Origin: Mycolicibacterium neworleansense
GTDB taxonomy: Bacteria > Actinomycetota > Actinomycetes > Mycobacteriales > Mycobacteriaceae
DNA: 64,000 nucleotides
Assembly: GCF_001245615.1 (NCBI RefSeq)
Contig: NZ_CWKH01000002.1
Location: forward strand, 1,612,001-1,676,000
Direction of reading: 5' to 3'
The notes beneath the pieces were generated by a model. That model was not told the DNA's origin, made no database searches, and worked only from the letters and a program-made list of their open reading frames with translations. Each line of letters begins with the position of its first letter. Position 1 is the stretch's first letter. This document shows positions 41,008-52,083 of this stretch, piece by piece. Both the position numbers and the translations under genes were made by a program.

Positions 41008-43254
41008 TTAGTCTTCTCTTTCTGGGAGATTGGTATTGGGGGCGGTGTATTGCGATTGGAAATCGCTTATCGCGAATCCAAGTGAAGGATGAGTGTTTGC
41101 GAAATATCGGCTGAGTTGGCTGCGGTAATCTTCCCAGCCTGATTCGCCGTAGCGGGCGCGGACCTCTGCGGGGGTCATTAGTGCGTCACCGTTGAAATAC
41201 TGCGCCACTATGTCATTATTCGGGCCGTGCACCAAGCCGGCCGCGATTGAGTATGCAGCGTGCGTCGCCCCATTGCCCAACTGCCGATCGTCATTGTGCA
41301 CCCCCACGTTCGTCGAGGTGGTGCCTTCCGGGAAATCAGACTCCACCGGCTCAGGCCCGATCATCCCTTGCTCTAAAGCTGCGTGAAGACGATCTACGAC
41401 GGGAATATTTTCCCCAACTACATCCCACCCCGCCTTCTTGATATCCCATGCATCTTTGGCGTGGTCGTACGCGCTTTGTTGAATATTCTCGTTGTGATTC
41501 GCAGTCTCGATGTAAGCGCCGGCGTCTATTAGGCCCAATAGTCGACCCGCTTTGGCCAGATCGCCGTGGTGAGGGTTGCTGCCGGGTACTGATGGGTCAC
41601 TTTTAGCGGCATCTGCGAAAGCATCCTGGTAGTCTTTGACGCTCTTGTATGCCTCACTGTTGAAGTACTTTGCAGCGTCCGGGTCCGAATCGAGGACTGC
41701 AAATAGATTTCGAGTGTTAGTCATATTCGTTCCCAGGCTGTCCAGGGGATCGAATCCGTTGACGTTCTTCTCGCCGACCATTGCCTCCTGATATGGAGCC
41801 AACCCGTGGGCGAATGATTGCACTAGGTTAGGATTACGGTCGCCTAGGCTCTCATGTCCTGGCAGGTCGAGTAATTTCTCGCCGTAAACCCCGAGGTATT
41901 TCCCGTACACTTCCGCTGTCTCGGCCGCAATTTTGCTATCCGGTCCAGTTGTGTCCTTTGTCCACTCAAAAAGTGCCCCTGCGGCCGTTCCTTTATCTGA
42001 CCACGCGTGGTTGTTTATGTCGTGCAGAAAGTCTTGACCTTTTCCGCCCACCAAGTGGTCCCGCACAACTTCGTGATCATCATCGACGGCTGCAAAAATA
42101 TCGGAGACGGCCGGATCGAAGAATGGATCTCGTCCGAAATCTTCTCCTTGGCTTGCGCGGTCTTTTTCCCACGGGGGCGTGTCCATGATTGCATCTGCTT
42201 TATTAAGCAATGCGCGATCAAGTTCAGTGCCCCGTTGGAGTGATTTATCACCAGTATCAACGATATTCGCAATTGCCTGGGCATGTTCGGTATACGAGGT
42301 GCCGGAAGTTTGTAGTGGATCAATCACGCTATTGGGGAGTTTTTCTGAGCCGCCCCTGGTCAAATTGTTGGGATCGTCTAATGCTTCTGGTTTTGTCGCG
42401 GTGGTCGGAAATTCTACATCTTTATTGCTCATGAGCTGCCAGGAATTAGGAAGAATATCTCCATGCTCGCCTAGCTTTTTATGCACTTCTTCGAGCCGTT
42501 CTAGCGACATTCCCTTTTGTTGCGCTTGCATTTGGCTGAGGTAGGCACCTTGGGTCTCGGTCAGCTTCTGGCCGGGGGTGATACCGGTTAGCGCCTCATC
42601 AACGCGGGCGGCTGCTTCCTTGTTTCCGCTGAGCGCATCTTGGACATCTTGCTCAGCCCGCTTATGTACATCTTCTTCGTCCGGCTTGCCGTCACCGTCC
42701 TTGTCGGTGAGGCCTTCGGCGTCGCCCTTCTTCTCTCCCGGCGCGAATTTCTGATTCGTCAGTGCATCGAACTCGCCCCTGAGGCCCGTGAAGCGCCCGG
42801 CAATGGTGTTCATGTCCTTATTGGCGTTCTCGACAGTGTTGTTGACCTGGGTGATGCCTTGATTGGCAATCGGGATCAGGCTCTTCTCGCGGGCTTGGGC
42901 GCTGAGTGAACTAGGCAGTGCGTTGACCGCGCTGTCGACCCAGGACTTAGTCGTGTCGAGTTGATTGCGCCCGTTGGTGACGACGTTCGCGGCGTTGGTG
43001 ACTTCGGCGGCCATCTTCTTGTCGAGGTCCGCCAGCTTTTCGTAGACGCCGGCGTGTTCCTTGTTGGCCGCGGCGTAGGCCTCTGAGCCCTTGCCTTGCC
43101 AGCGGTCGTCAGGCTGGGCCGATTCGATAGAGGACTTCATCTTCAGCAGCTGCGAGCTGCTTCCGTTGTACTGGCTGCCGTCGGTGGGGGTGCCTACGCC
43201 GAACGTGTCCTTGGCTTTGTTCCACGTCGAATAGAAGCCATCAAGCACGCCCAC
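41008..43254 (-). CDS. putative type VII secretion substrate (WxG-like N-terminus, DUF6571/TPR-region-like C-terminus)
   Basis: This 748-residue protein has no signal peptide. Its N-terminal 170 residues are helical with a W-x-G (RWQGKGSEAYAAAN, about residue 52) and long coiled-coil segments, as in EspA/EspE-type and LXG-like substrates. A Ca-binding-type loop DKDGDGKPDEED follows at residues 184-195. The remainder (about 370-748) resembles actinobacterial proteins with DHEVVRDHL...WSDKGTAAGALFEW blocks (DUF6571-like). GC falls from roughly 60% in the N-terminal coding part to about 50% in the C-terminal part, suggesting domain replacement. ESX genes are not in the window, so export is inferred. 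It is followed by the paralogous lipoprotein. Confidence 0.75.
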   Translation of the reverse strand: MGVLDGFYSTWNKAKDTFGVGTPTDGSQYNGSSSQLLKMKSSIESAQPDDRWQGKGSEAYAAANKEHAGVYEKLADLDKKMAAEVTNAANVVTNGRNQLDTTKSWVDSAVNALPSSLSAQAREKSLIPIANQGITQVNNTVENANKDMNTIAGRFTGLRGEFDALTNQKFAPGEKKGDAEGLTDKDGDGKPDEEDVHKRAEQDVQDALSGNKEAAARVDEALTGITPGQKLTETQGAYLSQMQAQQKGMSLERLEEVHKKLGEHGDILPNSWQLMSNKDVEFPTTATKPEALDDPNNLTRGGSEKLPNSVIDPLQTSGTSYTEHAQAIANIVDTGDKSLQRGTELDRALLNKADAIMDTPPWEKDRASQGEDFGRDPFFDPAVSDIFAAVDDDHEVVRDHLVGGKGQDFLHDINNHAWSDKGTAAGALFEWTKDTTGPDSKIAAETAEVYGKYLGVYGEKLLDLPGHESLGDRNPNLVQSFAHGLAPYQEAMVGEKNVNGFDPLDSLGTNMTNTRNLFAVLDSDPDAAKYFNSEAYKSVKDYQDAFADAAKSDPSVPGSNPHHGDLAKAGRLLGLIDAGAYIETANHNENIQQSAYDHAKDAWDIKKAGWDVVGENIPVVDRLHAALEQGMIGPEPVESDFPEGTTSTNVGVHNDDRQLGNGATHAAYSIAAGLVHGPNNDIVAQYFNGDALMTPAEVRARYGESGWEDYRSQLSRYFANTHPSLGFAISDFQSQYTAPNTNLPERED

Positions 43255-43311
43255 AGATCGTCCCCCTCGGCAGGATCCCGCAAATCAACCCTCAGTATCT
43301 CAGCACCCGGA

Positions 43312-46067
<2,756 letters not shown>

Positions 46068-46073
46068 AAGATT

Positions 46074-46085
46074 GTGAGTACTCAC
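46074..46085. promoter_or_regulatory. palindromic operator GTGAGTACTCAC
   Basis: A perfect 12-bp palindrome, extended imperfectly to about 22 bp (AGA/TCT flanks), lies 22 bases before the amidohydrolase start. CTCAC at 46060-46064 adds another half-site. The TetR gene at the end of the same operon is the natural binder; autoregulation is inferred. Confidence 0.7.
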
Positions 46086-46106
46086 TTTCTCGTTTAGCGT
46101 TGCGCC

Positions 46107-47888
46107 ATGTCCTACGACGTCATCGTTCGCAACGGCTTGTGGTTCGACGGCACCGGCGCCCCGCCGCAGGTCCGTACGCTGGGGATTCGTGATGGGGTAG
46201 TGGTCGCGGTGTCGGCCACCCCGCTGGATGAGACCGACTGCCCCGACGTCATCAATGCCGGTGGCAAGTGGGTGCTCCCCGGCTTCGTCGACGTGCACAC
46301 CCACTACGACGCCGAGGTCCTGCTCGATCCGGGCCTGCGGGAGTCGGTGCGACACGGGGTGACCACGGTCCTGCTCGGCATGTGTTCGCTCTCGACGGTG
46401 TACTCCGACACCGAGGACGCCGCCGACCTGTTCAGCCGCGTCGAGGCGGTCCCGCGTCAGTTCGTGGTGGGCGCCCTGGAACAGCACAAGACCTGGTCGG
46501 GGCCGGCCGAGTACGTGAAGGCCATCGACGAGCTGCCGCTGGGCCCGAACATCGCGTCGCTGCTGGGGCATTCGGATCTGCGGGCCTCGGTGCTGGGGCT
46601 GGATCGGGCGACCACGCGCGGGGTCACCCCGACCGACGCCGAGCTGGAGACCATGGCGGCCAAGCTCGACGAGGCTCTCGAGGCGGGCATGCTCGGCCTG
46701 TCGGGGATGGACGCGGCGATCGACAAGTTGGACGGTGACCGCTTCCGGTCCCGCGCCTTGCCGTCGACGTTCGCGACGTGGCGTGAGCGCCGGCGTCTGA
46801 TCAAGGTGCTGCGCAAGCGTGGACGGATGCTGCAGAGCGCGCCGAATGTGGCCAAAGTGCATGAGGCACTGAACTTCTTCCTGGAGAGCAGCGGTCTGTT
46901 CGGCCATCGCCGGGACGTGCGGATGAGCCTGCTGGTGTCGGCCGACGCCAAGTCCTCGCCCGGTGCGGTGCGGGTGCTCGGGCCGGGTGTCCGGTTGCTC
47001 AACCGGGTGCTGGGGTCCAAGGTGCGGTTCCAGCACCTGCCGGTGCCATTCGAATTGTATTCGGACGGAATCGATCTGCCGGTGTTCGAGGAGTTCGGCG
47101 CCGGAACGGCCGCGCTGCACCTCAAAGATCAGTTCGAGCGCAACAAGCTGCTCGCCGATCCCGAGTACCGCCGCCGGTTCCGCAAGTCCTTCGACCGGCG
47201 CGTGCTCGGACCCACCCTGTGGCACCGCGACTTCCACGACGCCACGATCGTCGAATGCCCCGACAAGTCGCTGATCGGCAAGAGCTTCGGTCAGATCGCC
47301 GACGAGCGCGGCATCCACCCGCTCGATGCCTTCCTCGATGTGCTGGTCGACAACGGTGAGCGCAACGTTCGCTGGACCACCATCGTGGCCAACGACCGGC
47401 CCAAGTTCCTCGACAAGCTGGCCAAGGAACCGTCGGTGCACATGGGTTTCTCGGATGCCGGTGCGCACCTGCGCAACATGGCGTTCTACAACTACCCGGT
47501 GAAGCTGCTGAAGCGGGTACGCGACGCTCAGCTGGCCGGGCGGCCGTTCATGACCACCGAACATGCCGTGCACCGGCTGACCGCCGAGGTCGCCGACTGG
47601 TTCGGCGTCTCGGCCGGCACGCTGCGCCAAGGCGACCGCGCCGACTTCGTGGTGATCGATCCCGCCGGCCTCAACGAGACGGTCGAGGCGTACCACGAGG
47701 AATCGGTCCCGTTCTACGGCGGCCTGAGTCGGATGGTGAACCGCAGCGACGACGCTGTCGTCGCGACGGCGGTCAACGGTGCCGTGGTGTTCCGCAACGG
47801 TCAGTTCCGGGACGGCTACGGTGAATCGGTGAAATCAGGGCGCTACCTGCGGGCCGGTGCTGAGAAGCTGGACCATACGCCGGTCTGA
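46107..47888 (+). CDS. amidohydrolase (N-acyl-D-amino-acid deacylase group)
   Basis: This 593-residue metal-dependent hydrolase of the D-aminoacylase/dihydroorotase-like superfamily begins YDVIVRNGLWFDGTGAPP, then the metal motif WVLPGFVDVHTHYDAEVL (HxH), and later MGFSDAGAHLRNMAFY with the conserved Asp. The end, GDRADFVVIDPAGLNETVEA, is the usual beta-sandwich return. The natural substrate is unclear; relatives hydrolyse N-acyl-D-amino acids or cyclic amides. It is followed one base later by a TetR gene and preceded by a palindromic operator, so it is probably an inducible catabolic unit. Confidence 0.87.
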   Translation: MSYDVIVRNGLWFDGTGAPPQVRTLGIRDGVVVAVSATPLDETDCPDVINAGGKWVLPGFVDVHTHYDAEVLLDPGLRESVRHGVTTVLLGMCSLSTVYSDTEDAADLFSRVEAVPRQFVVGALEQHKTWSGPAEYVKAIDELPLGPNIASLLGHSDLRASVLGLDRATTRGVTPTDAELETMAAKLDEALEAGMLGLSGMDAAIDKLDGDRFRSRALPSTFATWRERRRLIKVLRKRGRMLQSAPNVAKVHEALNFFLESSGLFGHRRDVRMSLLVSADAKSSPGAVRVLGPGVRLLNRVLGSKVRFQHLPVPFELYSDGIDLPVFEEFGAGTAALHLKDQFERNKLLADPEYRRRFRKSFDRRVLGPTLWHRDFHDATIVECPDKSLIGKSFGQIADERGIHPLDAFLDVLVDNGERNVRWTTIVANDRPKFLDKLAKEPSVHMGFSDAGAHLRNMAFYNYPVKLLKRVRDAQLAGRPFMTTEHAVHRLTAEVADWFGVSAGTLRQGDRADFVVIDPAGLNETVEAYHEESVPFYGGLSRMVNRSDDAVVATAVNGAVVFRNGQFRDGYGESVKSGRYLRAGAEKLDHTPV

Positions 47889-47889
47889 T

Positions 47890-48471
47890 ATGGCCAGAAC
47901 CCAGCAGCAGCGCCGCGAGGAAACCGTCGCACGACTACTCGACGCCGCCATCGACACCATCATCGAGGTCGGTTATGCCAAGGCCTCGGCGGCGGTGATC
48001 GCCAAGCGGGCCAAGGTTTCCGACGGCGCGCTGTTCCGGCATTTCCCGACCATGAGTGACTTCATGGCGGCCACGGCCCAGGAGGTGGCGCGCCGTCAGC
48101 TGGAGTTGGGCGGCAAGCTGGTCGCGGAGATCCCCGCCGAGCAGCCGCCGCTGCCGGCCGTGCTGACGATCCTGCGCGACATCGCAGGCAGTGAAACCAA
48201 CACCGTGTGGCACGAGCTGATGATGGCGGCCCGCACCGACGAAAAGCTGCGGGGCCCATTGCAGACGGTGCTCGCCGAGTACATCGACAACATCTACGAA
48301 ACCGCCAAGAGCACACCTGGCGTCGATCAGATTCCCGAGGATGTGTTCGCCGTACTGCTGACCATCGTGATCAACACGTTCGACGGCGCAGCGATGGTGC
48401 GACGCGTGCTGCCGATGCCGGAACTCGAGGAGGCACGGATCGCGATGTTGGCGGAGTTGCTCAGCCGCTAG
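47890..48471 (+). CDS. TetR-family regulator of the amidohydrolase operon
   Basis: This 193-residue regulator has its helix-turn-helix in ASAAVIAKRAKVSDGALFRH, then FPTMSDFMAATAQEV, and a helical ligand domain. ATG at 47890 follows the amidohydrolase TGA by one base (TGATATG), so the two are co-translated. It probably binds the GTGAGTACTCAC palindrome upstream of the operon. It converges with the DUF2304 gene: its TAG and the opposite stop nearly coincide near 48468-48471. Confidence 0.9.
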   Translation: MARTQQQRREETVARLLDAAIDTIIEVGYAKASAAVIAKRAKVSDGALFRHFPTMSDFMAATAQEVARRQLELGGKLVAEIPAEQPPLPAVLTILRDIAGSETNTVWHELMMAARTDEKLRGPLQTVLAEYIDNIYETAKSTPGVDQIPEDVFAVLLTIVINTFDGAAMVRRVLPMPELEEARIAMLAELLSR

Positions 48472-48809
48472 CTTTCCTCCGGCACCCGTACGTTCTGCAG
48501 GGCGACGGCGCGGGCCAGTCGGGCATAGCGCAGCTCGAGGTCTTTGATGCGCAGGTACGTCGAGAGCGTGACGAACACGAACGCGATGATGAGCACGTAC
48601 TCCATCAGGTCCGTACCGCGGTCCACCCCAAGCCAATTGGCCACCACGGTGGTGTCGTCGGGACGCAGGATCGCGTAGATGCCGGCGACGACGAACAGCA
48701 CGAAGCCGACCTTCACCCACGCTTTGGATCGCGCACTGCGCCGTGACCCCAGCAGGTACGCCAACAGCACGAGCACCGAGATGATCAGCAGCGCCTGAAT
48801 CCAGTTCAT
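48468..48809 (-). CDS. DUF2304 membrane protein, PpgS partner (Rv3632-like)
   Basis: This 113-residue protein has three membrane helices (IQALLIISVLVLLAYLLG, VGFVLFVVAGIYAIL, YVLIIAFVFVTLSTYLRI) and a cytoplasmic helix with ELRYARLARAVALQN. In M. tuberculosis the neighbouring Rv3632 aids the galactosaminyl-phosphopolyprenol synthase PpgS. ATG at 48807-48809 overlaps the PpgS TGA. The last gene of the minus-strand operon starting with the NRPS. Confidence 0.85.
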   Translation of the reverse strand: MNWIQALLIISVLVLLAYLLGSRRSARSKAWVKVGFVLFVVAGIYAILRPDDTTVVANWLGVDRGTDLMEYVLIIAFVFVTLSTYLRIKDLELRYARLARAVALQNVRVPEES

Positions 48810-49504
48810 CGGGACAGCCTCCTGCGCAACAGCCCGTCGAAGATGATGTTCACCCCGTTGAGCAGCGGTTGCCCCTTCGACTTCGAGTAGTCGGTGTAGA
48901 GGATCTCGACGGGCTCCTCGACCACGCGCCAACGGTTTTCGTACGCCAGCGAGATGAACTCACCGGCGTGGCTCATGCCGTTCATGGTGAGGTCGAGTTC
49001 GTCGGCCACCAACTTGTCGAACACCCGCAGGCCGTTGTGGGCGTCGGTGAGTCCGAGCGCCCGGCTCTGCGGGCTCAAGAACGCCGCCGCGCGCAGGATG
49101 ATCCGCTTCAGCGGCGGCGTATGCGTCACCGCGTGGGCGTCGGGGTTGGCGAACCGGGTCCCCACCACCAGATCGGCGCCGTCGGTGTCGAGCCGGTCGA
49201 TCATCCGCACGACGTCCTTGACCTGATGCTGGCCGTCAGCGTCGAAGGTGGCGAACACCCGGGCCCCGGGCCGGCTGCGGGCGTATACGACGCCGGTCTG
49301 GATGGCCGCTCCCTGGCCGAGGTTGACCGGATGCGGGACGACGTGTGCGCCGGCCTGCAGTGCCTGCTCGGCGGTGCCGTCACGGCTGCCATCGTCGACA
49401 CAGATCACGTTAGGGAAAACCGAGCGCACGTCGGAGATGACGTCGCCGATGATGCTCGCCTCGTTGAAGGCGGGGATGATGATCCAAACGTCGTGGAAGC
49501 GCAT
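48806..49504 (-). CDS. ppgS: polyprenyl-phospho-N-acetylgalactosaminyl synthase PpgS (Rv3631-like)
   Basis: This GT-A family 2 glycosyltransferase transfers GalNAc from UDP-GalNAc to polyprenyl phosphate on the cytoplasmic face, the first step of galactosamine addition to arabinogalactan. Motifs: VWIIIPAFNEASIIGDVI, ICVDDGSRDGTAEQA, and the metal-binding ATFDADGQHQVKD (DxD). About 232 residues, no membrane helix of its own, which fits a need for the DUF2304 partner. ATG at 49504 is given; GTG 49516 or TTG 49519 are possible. Flippase gene ends 24 bases upstream. Confidence 0.88.
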   Translation of the reverse strand: MRFHDVWIIIPAFNEASIIGDVISDVRSVFPNVICVDDGSRDGTAEQALQAGAHVVPHPVNLGQGAAIQTGVVYARSRPGARVFATFDADGQHQVKDVVRMIDRLDTDGADLVVGTRFANPDAHAVTHTPPLKRIILRAAAFLSPQSRALGLTDAHNGLRVFDKLVADELDLTMNGMSHAGEFISLAYENRWRVVEEPVEILYTDYSKSKGQPLLNGVNIIFDGLLRRRLSR

Positions 49505-49528
49505 GTCGATGGGCACCAAACTACACGG

Positions 49529-50749
49529 TCATTTCCGGGCCGCACGCGCCAGCGCGCCCAGGTGAACCGCGATTCCCACCAGTGGTCCGCACAGCAGAGC
49601 GATGATGGTGCGCGCCTCCAAACCGACCGGCAGCAGCAGTAGCGCCACCGCGGCGACCGTGGCGATGATCCAGCCGAGCGCATAGGCCCGGTGCATGGCC
49701 GCCGCCACCGTCGCGGCGCCGGTCAGGGTGAGCATCGCGATGGCCACGGCAGCCGCGGTCAGCCAGGCCAGCAGGGGGCCCCCGGCGCGGTACTCGTCGC
49801 CGAAGCCCACCCGCAGCAGCCAGGGTCCCAGCAGTCCGGCCGCCGCCACACCCGGGGCCAGCAGTGCCCGCAGCCGTTTGTCGCGCTGATCGACGAAGTG
49901 CGCGATCAGATTGCCCTGCATCGCGGTGAGCGGAACCAGCAGTGGTGCGCGGGTCAGCGTCACGGCCAGGATCACCACGCCGCCGGCCGCACCCAGATCA
50001 CCGGAGGTGGCCTTGAGTAGCACCGGGAAGCCCATCACGAGGATCGCGCTGGCACCGGCCGCGGCGATAGAGTGCGCGGCCCCCCGCAGGAACGTCGCAG
50101 GGTTGCCCGCTGTCAGCAACCCGGCGGCCATCCGTGCCGCCGGTGCGGCGATCAGCATGATCAGCCAGGCCACGGCTCCGGCCACGGTGGCCCACAGGAA
50201 CCCGGCCAGGCCCCAGCCGAGCACGAACGTCGCCGCGGCCACGGCCACCCGGATTCCGGCGTCGGTGACCATCAGGGCCCCGTACTCGGTCCAGCGGTTC
50301 ACCCCGGCGAGCATGCCGAGCAGTGTTGCGTGCAGGCAGAATCCGGCCAGCCCGATGCTGAGCAGAACCACACTCAGCGCCCGGGACTCGGCGAATACGT
50401 GCGAGCTCCACAGCGGTGAGCTGAGCGCGATCACCATGGCCGCGACGATGCCGACCAGCCCCGCGATCCGCATCGGGTGGGTGCTGGGACTTCCGGAGAG
50501 GTCACGGTGCCGCGATGAGCGCACCTCACGGGTGGCCTCTTGCAGCAGGCCGTTGGCGGCCCCGGTCACCAGGCCGAACGCGCCCCAGAACACGCTGAAG
50601 ATCGAGAAGCCGGCGGGCTCGAGGTCGCGCGCGGCCAGGTACAGCACGGCGTAACCGCACAGCGCACTGATCGCCGTCGCCAACCCGACGCGGGCGACGC
50701 TGCTGCGCGTGATGGGGCCGGTTGCCGGGGCGGCGCCGCCGTCGGTCAC
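49529..50749 (-). CDS. Wzx/MATE-like lipid flippase candidate (Rv3630-like)
   Basis: This 406-residue polytopic protein has about twelve hydrophobic segments and the Ala/Gly/Leu-rich character of polysaccharide-export flippases; no catalytic motif. GTG at 50747-50749 overlaps the M1 peptidase stop (GTGA). Being next to PpgS, it is a candidate to move the polyprenyl-phosphate-linked amino sugar to the periplasm, as inferred for Rv3630. The direct substrate is not shown by sequence. Confidence 0.82.
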   Translation of the reverse strand: MTDGGAAPATGPITRSSVARVGLATAISALCGYAVLYLAARDLEPAGFSIFSVFWGAFGLVTGAANGLLQEATREVRSSRHRDLSGSPSTHPMRIAGLVGIVAAMVIALSSPLWSSHVFAESRALSVVLLSIGLAGFCLHATLLGMLAGVNRWTEYGALMVTDAGIRVAVAAATFVLGWGLAGFLWATVAGAVAWLIMLIAAPAARMAAGLLTAGNPATFLRGAAHSIAAAGASAILVMGFPVLLKATSGDLGAAGGVVILAVTLTRAPLLVPLTAMQGNLIAHFVDQRDKRLRALLAPGVAAAGLLGPWLLRVGFGDEYRAGGPLLAWLTAAAVAIAMLTLTGAATVAAAMHRAYALGWIIATVAAVALLLLPVGLEARTIIALLCGPLVGIAVHLGALARAARK

Positions 50750-52083
50750 AGGTCCGGCAGCTCTTTCGAATACAGCCAGGCCTGCCACAGCGGCTGTAGC
50801 GGCACGTCGGTGTAGCCGGCGGCCAGCCCGGTGAAGTCACTGGTGAAGGCCGTGCTGTGGCGGTAGCGGGCGGTCCAATCCCGCAGGAGCGCAAAGAAAC
50901 TGTGGTCACCGATCAGGGTGCGTAGCGCGTGCAGGGTCAGGGCGCCGCGCTTGTACACCCGGTCGTCGAACATGTCCTCGGGTCCCGGATCGGACAGCAG
51001 AAGGTCCTGGGGCTTGTCGCGCAGCCGTTCGTAGTAGTGCTCGGCCCACTCCGCGGCCGTGCGGCCGCCGCTGTGTTCGGACCACAGCCATTCCGCGTAG
51101 CAGGCGAATCCCTCGTGCAGCCAGATGTCGCGCCAGCGTCGCGCCGTCACCGAGTTGCCGAACCACTGGTGGGCCAGCTCGTGGGCGATCAGGCGCTCGG
51201 CGCCGCGATGCCCGTCGCAGTGGTTGGCCCCGAAGATCGAGATGCCCTGGGCCTCCAGCGGGATCTCGAGATCGTCGTCGGTGATCACCACGGTGTAGCC
51301 GCTGGCCAGTGGATACGGGCCGAACAGTTTGATGAACAGCTTCATCATCTGCGGTTGATACTCGAAGTCGTGGTCGAACTCGCGGCGCAACCGCGCGGGC
51401 AGCACCGCGTGCATCGGTACCGGTGTCTTGGTCAGCCGCTGGCTCTCGTACTGGCCGATCTGCAGGGTGATCAGGTAGCTCGACGTCGGCTCGGCCTGCT
51501 CGTAGGTCCATACCGTGTGCCCGGCGCGGGCCTTGCGTGAGATCAGTTCACCGTTGGCCAGGGCGTAGTACGGGCTGTCCGTGCTGATCTGGATGCGGTA
51601 GCTGGCCTTGGAACTCGGATGGTCGTCGCACGGGAACCAGGAGGCCGCCCCGTTGGGCTGGCCGGCCACCAGGGCCCCGTTCGACAGTTCCTCGAAACCG
51701 ACGTCACCCCAATAGGATTCGATGGGGCGCGGGGTTCCGTTGTAGCGGACGACGACGGTCATCGCGGCCCCGGCCGGCAATGCCGAGGGCAGGGTGACCG
51801 ACAACTTCCCGCCCGAACATCGGAACTGGGCCGGGCGGCGGCCGTTCACCGAGACCCGCGACACCGCCAGGGCGTCGGACAGGTCGAGGGTGAAGTTGCG
51901 CAGCGCGGCCAGGGTCACCGCGGTGATCGTGGCGGTCCCGGCCAGTCGGTTGATCGCCACCTTGTACTCGAGATCGAGTTCATAGCGCGACACCCGGTAC
52001 CCGAAGTTGCCGTTGCGCGGCAGATAAGGGTCGATAACAGGTGCGGGCGCAAGTTTCTTCGCGGCTTTCTTCGATCGGGTCAC
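50746..52083 (-). CDS. M1-family zinc aminopeptidase
   Basis: This 445-residue metallopeptidase is short for M1 enzymes: the N-terminal beta-domain (YELDLEYKVAINRLAGTATI) and catalytic domain are present, the long C-terminal helical domain is missing. The zinc site is HELAHQWFG with the third ligand Glu in WLHEGFACYAEWLWSE. The exopeptidase GxMEN motif appears changed to GISIFGANH, so substrate choice may differ. There is no signal peptide; the N-terminus is Lys-rich (RSKKAAKKLAP). GTG overlaps the NRPS stop by 4 bases, tying it to the NRPS product. Confidence 0.88.
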   Translation of the reverse strand: MTRSKKAAKKLAPAPVIDPYLPRNGNFGYRVSRYELDLEYKVAINRLAGTATITAVTLAALRNFTLDLSDALAVSRVSVNGRRPAQFRCSGGKLSVTLPSALPAGAAMTVVVRYNGTPRPIESYWGDVGFEELSNGALVAGQPNGAASWFPCDDHPSSKASYRIQISTDSPYYALANGELISRKARAGHTVWTYEQAEPTSSYLITLQIGQYESQRLTKTPVPMHAVLPARLRREFDHDFEYQPQMMKLFIKLFGPYPLASGYTVVITDDDLEIPLEAQGISIFGANHCDGHRGAERLIAHELAHQWFGNSVTARRWRDIWLHEGFACYAEWLWSEHSGGRTAAEWAEHYYERLRDKPQDLLLSDPGPEDMFDDRVYKRGALTLHALRTLIGDHSFFALLRDWTARYRHSTAFTSDFTGLAAGYTDVPLQPLWQAWLYSKELPDL

